Assembly: GCA_934597125.1 (NCBI GenBank)
Contig: CAKTQM010000010.1
Coordinates: forward strand, 1-49,305
DNA: 49,305 nucleotides
Source: an uncultured Oscillospiraceae bacterium
GTDB lineage: Bacteria; Bacillota; Clostridia; Oscillospirales; Oscillospiraceae
Direction: 5' to 3'
Below, in pieces: positions 44,168 to 49,305 of this stretch. Position numbers and translations under genes: made by a program. The notes beneath the pieces are model-generated. The model ran no database searches. It was not told the origin of the DNA and saw only the letters and a list, made by a program, of their open reading frames with translations. Position 1 is the first letter of the stretch. Each line of letters starts with the position of its first letter.

Positions 44168-44440
44168 ATGCGATCCTTTCCTGTTGTGCGTTCCTGAAAA
44201 AGGAATATTTTATGAAAACACAACATAAATATATCTTTTTATAGTCATATTAGCCGTAGTAGGAAGAATTGTGGAAAACCAGGTAAAACCCGCCATTTCC
44301 CACTGTTTTTTCTCCACGGAACATGGTGGGAAAAGGCGAAGCCTTTCCACATGATTTGCCAGAAGACACAATATCTACCTGTTTTCCACATGGAATTCAC
44401 GGGAAATGTTGAAAAATGCCTTGCAGACATCTTGCACTTT
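44168..44440. other. oriC: Candidate oriC: DnaA boxes, DnaA-trio and AT-rich unwinding stretch
   Basis: In the direction of dnaA to dnaN (reverse strand) the gap contains DnaA-box-like TTTTCCACA at 44270-44278 (reverse) and forward-strand TTTTCCACA at 44392-44400 and CTTTCCACA at 44343-44351. Next to the 44270 box, forward strand TAG TAG GAA GAA (44257-44268) resembles the DnaA-trio element, and beyond it lies an AT-rich run (about 44200-44250). The order box, trio, AT-rich, dnaN is that of the Bacillus subtilis unwinding region. No perfect TTATCCACA is present. Confidence 0.75.
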
Positions 44441-45754
44441 TTATTGTTTTGCGTTGATGTTGGTGGTGATCTCCTTCACCGTCTCGGCAAAAGCGGGATC
44501 GGAACGCATCTGGGCCTCCACCTTATCCAGACTGTAAAGCACGGTGGTATGGTCACGTCCGCCGAAGGCTTTACCGATATCCTTCATGGAAAGCTTCGTC
44601 AGCCGGCGGATCAGATACATGGCGATCTGGCGGGCATTGACTACATCACGTCCGCGGCTTTGTCCCTGAAGAGCCTCAGGCTCCAGCTGGAAGTACTTGG
44701 CAATGTAATCAATAATGCTTTCCGCCGTGGGGATGTATTCGTTGCTGTTTTTCACCACATCCTCCAGCGCCTTCATGATGGCTTCCTCGTCCATAACGCC
44801 CATCAAATCGCTGTAGGCCAGGATTTTATTCAGTACGCCTTCGATCTGGCGGACGTTGGCGGTGATGTTTTCAGCGATCATACTGGAGATGCGATCCGGC
44901 AGATTGATACTCAGCATGGCCGCTTTGTTGCGGATGATTGCCAGTCGAGTCTCGTAGTCAGGGGGTTCAACGTCCACCATCAGACCCCACTCAAAGCGGG
45001 TACGCAGACGATCCTCCAGCTGGGTCATTTCCTTGGGCGGCCGGTCGGAGGTCAAAACGATTTGGCGGCCGGATTCATACAGGCTGTTGAAGGTGTGAAA
45101 GAACTCCTCCTGAGTCTGCTTTTTGCCGGCGATAAATTGAATATCGTCCACAAGCAGCAGATCCTCGCTCTGATATTTGTCGCGGAATTCCGAGGTGGTG
45201 CCGCCGCGAATGGCTTCGATCAGATCATTGGTGAATTCCACGCCCTTAACCAGCACGATATGACTCTCCGGCCGCAGGCGTCTGGTCTGGCGCGCGATGG
45301 CGTGCAGCAAATGGGTTTTGCCCAAACCGCTGTCGCCATAGATGAATAAGGGGTTAAACGCACCGGCGGGCTTTTCCGCCACGCTGCGGGCGGCGGCGTA
45401 GGCCATTTTATTCTGGGGGCCCACCACATAGGTCTCAAAGGTAAAGGCCTCACTCTCAGCCAATGTGTCGGGATGATCGGGGCGTACGCCGTGGTAGGCG
45501 GACAGCTGTTCATCGTCCAGCAGCTTGACCTCTAAATCACAGGAAAAAATATCCCGCAGCGCGTCTTTGATCTGCGGGGTAAAGCGCTTTTCGATGGTAT
45601 TTTTCTTAAACACGTTGCCGCAGTGCAGCACCAGTGCCGAATCCTCCATAGTTACCACCGATACCTCATCAAACCATGTGTTGATGGTGGTGTCGGATAA
45701 CTGCTTTCTCAATCGGTCAAGTACGGTCTTCCATACATCGGACAGTGAATTCAT
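44441..45754 (-). CDS. dnaA: Chromosomal replication initiator DnaA
   Basis: 437 residues. Domain [35 protein letters not shown]+ domain with Walker [10 protein letters not shown] (Lys146) and Walker [11 protein letters not shown], and domain IV with the DNA-binding signature [12 protein letters not shown] near the C-terminus. Binds DnaA boxes and melts the origin. The ATG at 45754 is chosen because homologues start there and AAGGGA lies upstream; the longer frame would cover the promoter. Confidence 0.97.
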   Translation of the reverse strand: MNSLSDVWKTVLDRLRKQLSDTTINTWFDEVSVVTMEDSALVLHCGNVFKKNTIEKRFTPQIKDALRDIFSCDLEVKLLDDEQLSAYHGVRPDHPDTLAESEAFTFETYVVGPQNKMAYAAARSVAEKPAGAFNPLFIYGDSGLGKTHLLHAIARQTRRLRPESHIVLVKGVEFTNDLIEAIRGGTTSEFRDKYQSEDLLLVDDIQFIAGKKQTQEEFFHTFNSLYESGRQIVLTSDRPPKEMTQLEDRLRTRFEWGLMVDVEPPDYETRLAIIRNKAAMLSINLPDRISSMIAENITANVRQIEGVLNKILAYSDLMGVMDEEAIMKALEDVVKNSNEYIPTAESIIDYIAKYFQLEPEALQGQSRGRDVVNARQIAMYLIRRLTKLSMKDIGKAFGGRDHTTVLYSLDKVEAQMRSDPAFAETVKEITTNINAKQ

Positions 45755-45799
45755 CCCGATATCCCTTCCCTTTCTCTGTGGGTATACATCTCTCCTATA

Positions 45800-45828
45800 A
45801 TTATACCACAAAACAGGCGTAAAGTAAA
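45800..45828 (-). promoter_or_regulatory. Promoter of dnaA
   Basis: Reverse strand TTTGTGGTATAAT with TATAAT at 45800-45805 and TGG extended -10; weak -35 TTTACT at 45823-45828 with a 17-base spacer. The 13-mer is identical to that before zapA. Confidence 0.78.
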
Positions 45829-45858
45829 GCAATACTTATTCTATATATAAGCATGAAA

Positions 45859-45893
45859 CGCCCCTTCTGCGGCTTTGAATCGCAGAAGGGGCG
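45859..45893 (-). terminator. Terminator-like hairpin after the MATE gene
   Basis: CGCCCCTTCTGCG and CGCAGAAGGGGCG make a perfect 13-base-pair stem with a nine-base loop; on the reverse strand only TTT follows, so it is a moderate terminator that may insulate dnaA from the transporter gene. Confidence 0.7.
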
Positions 45894-45907
45894 CGTTTGT
45901 TTCTCTG

Positions 45908-47302
45908 TTATTCCGGCAGGCTCTCCTCGCCGCTGCCGCCGTGCTCCGGGATCTTGGAGATCAGCGTCCGATACAGCCGCCGGAAGAAAGCCAGAGTGAC
46001 GAACAGTGACGCCACCTCCGCCAACGGATAGCACCACCAGACCAGATCGTCATTGCCGATCGCCTGTCCGTAGCGGGCCAGCACATAGGCAATGGGAATC
46101 AAAAAAACCAGCTGGCGGACAAAAGAGATGATCATGGAATACATGGATTTACCAAGGGCCTGGAAGGAGCCGCCCAGCGCAATGCAGGCGCCGGCGATCC
46201 AGAAGCTGAAAGAGATGATCCGCAGGGCGGGGATCCCCACAGTCAGCATGGTGTCCGAAGCGTCAAAAATCTTCAGCAGCGTGCCGGGGATCAGCAGAAA
46301 CAGCGCCATACCCAGCACCATAATGGCTGAGGCATAAATGGCGCTGCGTTTGATGGTCTCCACCATGCGGCTGCGATTCTGGGCGCCGTAGTTATAGGCG
46401 ATAATGGGCACCACGCCGTTATTCAGACCGAACACCGGCATGAAGATGAAGGAATTTAGCTTGAAATAAATACCAAATGCGGTGGCCGCCGTCTCGTGGG
46501 CGGAATGGTAAACGATCAGAATTTTATTCATCAGAAAGGTCATCACTGAGCCAATAGCCATCATGATAACGCTGGGAAAGCCGATGGCATAGATGCTGCC
46601 GATCAGCCGCCAATCAGGGCGAAAACCCCGGAAGCGCAGTGTGATGTCCGTATTCTTCTTCACGTTGAAGTAGGCCGCCAGTACCATGCCGCAGATCTGT
46701 CCGATGACTGTGGCAATGGCCGCGCCGGCCACACCCATCTTAAAGACGAAAATAAACACCGGATCGAGAATGATATTGACGATGGCGCCAAGACCCTGGG
46801 TATACATGCTTAAAAGAGAGCGTCCTGTGCCCTGCAGCAGCCGCTCCAGCATGATCTGCCCGAACAGGGCGAAGGAGCCGCCCATGACGATGTTCAGGTA
46901 CTGCTCTCCCATGACGACGATCTCCTCCACCTGGGTCTGGGAGCGCAGAAACGCACCGGCACAGGTAAGGCCCAATACACAGCAGACGGTAAAGCCCACA
47001 AAGGCAAGAAAGATGCCGTTCATGGCTACACGGTCGGCACGCTCCCGCTCGCCGGCGCCCAGAGCGCGGCCCATCAGGGCGTTAACGCCCACCGCCGTGC
47101 CCGCCGCCAGCGCGATCATCAGATTCTGGGCGGGAAAGGCCAGAGACACGGCGGTCAAAGAGGCTTCGCTGACCCGACTGACAAATACGCTGTCCACAAT
47201 ATTATACAGTGCCTGCACCAGCATGGAGGCGATAATGGGCAGGGACATATTCCAGATAAGTTTGGAAATGGGCATGACGCCCAGCTTGTTTTCTGCTGCC
47301 AT
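45908..47302 (-). CDS. MATE family multidrug/Na+ antiporter
   Basis: 464 residues with about twelve membrane helices arranged as two six-helix halves. N-terminal LIWNMSLPIIASMLVQALYNIVDSVFVSRV and second-half PVFGLNNGVVPIIAYNYGAQNRSRM are MATE signatures. Exports cationic compounds using a Na+ or H+ gradient; substrate cannot be told. GAAAGGAAACC precedes the ATG. It separates dnaA from rpmH, which are usually neighbours, and is likely a later insertion. Confidence 0.92.
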   Translation of the reverse strand: MAAENKLGVMPISKLIWNMSLPIIASMLVQALYNIVDSVFVSRVSEASLTAVSLAFPAQNLMIALAAGTAVGVNALMGRALGAGERERADRVAMNGIFLAFVGFTVCCVLGLTCAGAFLRSQTQVEEIVVMGEQYLNIVMGGSFALFGQIMLERLLQGTGRSLLSMYTQGLGAIVNIILDPVFIFVFKMGVAGAAIATVIGQICGMVLAAYFNVKKNTDITLRFRGFRPDWRLIGSIYAIGFPSVIMMAIGSVMTFLMNKILIVYHSAHETAATAFGIYFKLNSFIFMPVFGLNNGVVPIIAYNYGAQNRSRMVETIKRSAIYASAIMVLGMALFLLIPGTLLKIFDASDTMLTVGIPALRIISFSFWIAGACIALGGSFQALGKSMYSMIISFVRQLVFLIPIAYVLARYGQAIGNDDLVWWCYPLAEVASLFVTLAFFRRLYRTLISKIPEHGGSGEESLPE

Positions 47303-47391
47303 GATAGGTTTCCTTTCCGGTTCGTAAATTGCTCAGTAAATAATAATGATACTACGAAGGCGGGAGAAATGCAAGGGGGGAGGCAGCAATC

Positions 47392-47517
47392 AAAGGCCCC
47401 CTTGTGTAAAGGGGGCTGTCAGCCGTAAGGCTGACTGGGGAATTGTCGGATTACAGACAACCTCTCCCTCATGGCTTACACCGCGCACTGGGGTACCCTT
47501 ACACAGGGGAGGCTTTG
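47392..47517. repeat. Palindromic intergenic repeat, family A (copy 3, opposite orientation)
   Basis: AAAGGCCCCCTTGTGTAAAG at the left, then GTCAGCCGTAAGGCTGAC, which is the right-half dyad of copies 1 and 2, showing the element is inverted here. The right half is diverged but ends ACACAGGGGAGGCTTT. Lies in the 415-base gap between the MATE gene and rpmH. Confidence 0.85.
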
Positions 47518-47567
47518 AATTCTTACCTCTTGTTCCCACCATTCGACAAACACACAATATTTAGTTG

Positions 47568-47597
47568 TTGACAAACGTTATTGTTTTTCTGTATAAT
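47568..47597 (+). promoter_or_regulatory. SigA promoter of rpmH-rnpA
   Basis: Perfect TTGACA (47568-47573) and perfect TATAAT (47592-47597) with an 18-base spacer, giving a leader of about 115 bases before rpmH. Confidence 0.85.
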
Positions 47598-47717
47598 ATC
47601 AGTTGCGCGTTTGCGCACTTTTCAAGTCGACTGCGGCGGACATTCGTCCGCTGTCGAGTACGCGCCGCCATGGCAGCATGTGCGGATGCGATATTTTTAA
47701 GATGGAGGTGTCATGCA

Positions 47718-47852
47718 ATGTTCCGTACCTATCAGCCCAAGAAGCGCCAGCGCTCCAAGGTGCATGGTTTCCGCAAGAGAATGGCGACCAGCAATGGCCG
47801 TAAGGTTCTCGCCCGCCGCCGCGCCAAGGGCCGTGCCCGCCTGACTCACTGA
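47718..47852 (+). CDS. rpmH: 50S ribosomal protein L34
   Basis: 44 residues, highly basic: [20 protein letters not shown] and [18 protein letters not shown]. bL34 is the standard neighbour of rnpA. GGAGGTG lies 11 bases upstream of the ATG. Longer in-frame extensions upstream would include the promoter and are rejected. Confidence 0.96.
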   Translation: MFRTYQPKKRQRSKVHGFRKRMATSNGRKVLARRRAKGRARLTH

Positions 47853-47953
47853 GGAGAGGCGGAAAGTGCACCCCAAACAAGCCTAAATAAGCCAGGGACG
47901 GTGGAAGGGAAAACTGCCGTCCCTGTTGGTATTTGCATTTTTGGAGAGAAACC

Positions 47954-48298
47954 ATGAAAGCTGCCGTAACCATAAAAGAGAATTATGTGTTTCGGCGGAT
48001 GTACCGCAGGGGGCGCTCCAGCGTGCAGGGCGGACTGGTGGTCTATTGCCAGAAGAACAAGCAGGGTAAGACCCGTCTGGGCGTAACGGTCAGCACCAAG
48101 CTGGGCAAGGCCGTGGTGCGCAACCGTGTCCGCCGCCAATTGCGGGAGATCTATCGCCTGCACCTGCACGAGATGAAAAAAGGCTATGACGTGATCCTTG
48201 TGGGCCGCGTCAAGGCTGTCCACACGCCCTATAGCAAGCTGGATAAACAGTACCTTCGGGCGCTGGAGGAGCTGAACTTGCAGGAGGAGCACGTGTGA
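47954..48298 (+). CDS. rnpA: Ribonuclease P protein component
   Basis: 114 residues. Contains the RNR-type motif [20 protein letters not shown] (about 53-72), the RNA-binding hallmark of RnpA, and basic N-terminal [11 protein letters not shown]. Assists RNase P RNA in maturing tRNA 5' ends. The ATG at 47954 has GGAGAG seven bases upstream; a TTG at 47933 in the same frame lacks such support. The stop overlaps the yidD GTG. Confidence 0.95.
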   Translation: MKAAVTIKENYVFRRMYRRGRSSVQGGLVVYCQKNKQGKTRLGVTVSTKLGKAVVRNRVRRQLREIYRLHLHEMKKGYDVILVGRVKAVHTPYSKLDKQYLRALEELNLQEEHV

Positions 48299-48507
48299 AG
48301 CGGGCGTTTTTGAAGGCGATTCGCTTTTATCAGACGGCTGTCTCTCCCCTGTTTCCGCCCCGCTGCCGCTTTATTCCCACCTGCTCCCAGTACGCGCTGG
48401 AGGCGGTGGAAAAATACGGCGCGTGGAAGGGCGGCCTTCTGGCGATGCGGCGGTTTCTCCGGTGCCATCCGTTCCATAAGGGCGGCTGGTACGATCCTGT
48501 TCCCTGA
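48295..48507 (+). CDS. yidD: Membrane protein insertion efficiency factor YidD
   Basis: 70 residues from a GTG start overlapping rnpA. Conserved [32 protein letters not shown] and [17 protein letters not shown]. YidD aids YidC/Sec membrane insertion. CAGGAGGAGC precedes the start. Followed after 69 bases by yidC. Confidence 0.96.
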   Translation: MKRAFLKAIRFYQTAVSPLFPPRCRFIPTCSQYALEAVEKYGAWKGGLLAMRRFLRCHPFHKGGWYDPVP

Positions 48508-48576
48508 TGAGGCTGTTTGAGGGTTTTCCCAATTTTTCTGTCCGCAACAAAAGTAACGACCAACGGAGGAAACACA

Positions 48577-49305
48577 ATGTTTGCACAAATCGGATATTAT
48601 ATCTGTGTGCCTTTCGCATGGCTGACGAGAATGTTCTACAGCCTGACCGGCTCCTACGGCGTGGCGCTGATCCTGTTCACCCTGGTGGTGAAGCTGGTGA
48701 TCCTGCCCTTCCAGATGAAGAGCAAGAAGAGCATGCTGCGCATGAACCGGATGCAGGGCAAGATCAAGGATATCCAGACCCGCTTTGCCAACAACAAAGA
48801 GCGGCAGCAGCAGGAGATGGCCGACCTGTACGCCCGTGAGGGTGTCAACCCCATGTCCGGCTGCCTGTGGTCTTTCCTGCCCTTCCCCATCCTGATCGCC
48901 CTGTACTATATCATTCGTACCCCCCTGCGGTTCTTCATGAACCTGTCCAACGAGGTGATCGAGGAGATCACCACCCTGGCTACCTCTCTGGGCTATACGG
49001 CGCCCGCTGCCAACAACGCCTACGAGCAGATCTATCTGACCGACTTTATCCACGACCACTGGGCCGATTTTCAGGGTAAGTTCGACGGTCTGATCGACCT
49101 GGACTACAGCTTCCTGGGCGTGGATCTGGCCAGCCAGCCTTCCCAGGTGCTCAGCCAGTTCCCCGGCGGCGGTTGGCCTGTCTGGGGCCTGCTGATCATG
49201 CCCTTTATCGCTGCGGGTCTGCAGCTGGTGATGAGCATGGTCTCCATGAAGGCCAGCTCCAACACCATGAACAGCCAGAGCAAAATGATGATGTACCTGT
49301 TCCCC
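48577..49305 (+). CDS. yidC: YidC/Oxa1 membrane insertase (3' end beyond window)
   Basis: First 243 codons, open at the right edge. N-terminal membrane helix then SYGVALILFTLVVKLVILPFQMKSKKSMLRMNRMQGKIKDIQ, the YidC hydrophilic-groove region (Arg of RMNRMQ), and NPMSGCLWSFLPFPILIALYYIIRTPLRFF. A loop of about 70 residues precedes the next helix GLLIMPFIAAGLQLVMS. It inserts membrane proteins and also corresponds to SpoIIIJ in spore formers. GGAGGAAACACA precedes the ATG. Confidence 0.94.
   Translation, partial: MFAQIGYYICVPFAWLTRMFYSLTGSYGVALILFTLVVKLVILPFQMKSKKSMLRMNRMQGKIKDIQTRFANNKERQQQEMADLYAREGVNPMSGCLWSFLPFPILIALYYIIRTPLRFFMNLSNEVIEEITTLATSLGYTAPAANNAYEQIYLTDFIHDHWADFQGKFDGLIDLDYSFLGVDLASQPSQVLSQFPGGGWPVWGLLIMPFIAAGLQLVMSMVSMKASSNTMNSQSKMMMYLFP

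Noticed and set aside
47565..47717. N-terminal extension of rpmH
   Set aside because: It includes the promoter boxes and bL34 proteins begin at MFRTYQP.
47891..47924. Hairpin AGGGACGG...CCGTCCCT between rpmH and rnpA as a terminator
   Set aside because: No T run follows, and rpmH-rnpA are normally co-transcribed; at most it is an attenuating or processing hairpin.
1..49305. CRISPR arrays, tRNA/rRNA genes, prophage or transposase genes
   Set aside because: Searched by eye for regularly spaced direct repeats, tRNA-like GGTTCRANNCC arms and integrase/transposase motifs; none were convincing.

Overview
The window reads as a chromosomal segment from a GC-rich (about 60% by eye) spore-forming member of the Clostridia, most likely a gut Oscillospiraceae/Oscillibacter-like bacterium. 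The reasons are low-GC-Gram-positive style operons (dnaA-dnaN-S4-recF-remB-gyrB-gyrA, maf-mreC-mreD-pbp2, dnaD-dnaI), a SpoVA-family spore gene, strong AGGAGG-type ribosome binding sites, a tandem glycine riboswitch, perfect Firmicutes-type parS sites, and dense short palindromic intergenic repeats. The genus is an inference; no rRNA is present.

Layout, left to right. 1-3.0 kb: start of a solute-binding lipoprotein gene (reverse, cut by the window edge), an MgtC-type membrane protein, and a D-lyxose/mannose isomerase plus fructokinase pair. 3.0-10.7 kb: a complete glycine cleavage operon behind a tandem glycine riboswitch, in which GcvT is fused to a serine hydroxymethyltransferase-like domain, followed by GcvH, GcvPA, GcvPB and Lpd. 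10.7-12.7 kb (reverse): DnaD-domain protein and the DnaI-type helicase loader. 12.9-20.3 kb: ZapA, U32 protein, dUTPase, Maf, MreC, MreD and PBP2, i.e. division and wall elongation. 20.3-22.1 kb: a GH13 amylase. 22.1-26.5 kb: parS sites, Soj, Spo0J, SerS, MscL, RsmG. 26.6-31.9 kb: a MinD-like ATPase, a methylglyoxal-synthase-like protein without the catalytic aspartate, an unknown membrane protein, HisS and AspS. 32.1-35.5 kb: a divergent XRE-regulator/Cys-rich micro-protein switch, NadE, a solitary SpoVAC, and a ferredoxin-HemW pair. 35.8-45.8 kb (reverse): RNase HI, TrmO, GyrA, GyrB, RemB, RecF, S4 protein, DnaN, a probable oriC unwinding region, and DnaA. 45.9-49.3 kb: a MATE transporter (reverse) and rpmH-rnpA-yidD-yidC (yidC cut by the window end).

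How it fits together. The dnaA-dnaN gap holds DnaA-box-like sites, a DnaA-trio-like run and an AT-rich stretch in the same order as the Bacillus subtilis unwinding region, so replication probably starts near 44.3 kb. The gyrase, sliding clamp and recF genes, and rpmH-rnpA-yidC on the other side, point away from that origin. Nearly everything from 0.5 to 35.5 kb except dnaD-dnaI and two small reverse genes points towards it, which is unusual for a Firmicute and suggests an old inversion or translocation.

The most unusual items are the GcvT-SHMT fusion under glycine riboswitch control, the active-site-deficient methylglyoxal synthase homologue, the small regulator/operator/Cys-protein switch, the shared TTTGTGGTATAAT promoter motif at dnaA, zapA and (one mismatch) soj, and at least two families of mobile-looking palindromic repeats. 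No tRNA, rRNA, CRISPR array, transposase or prophage was seen.
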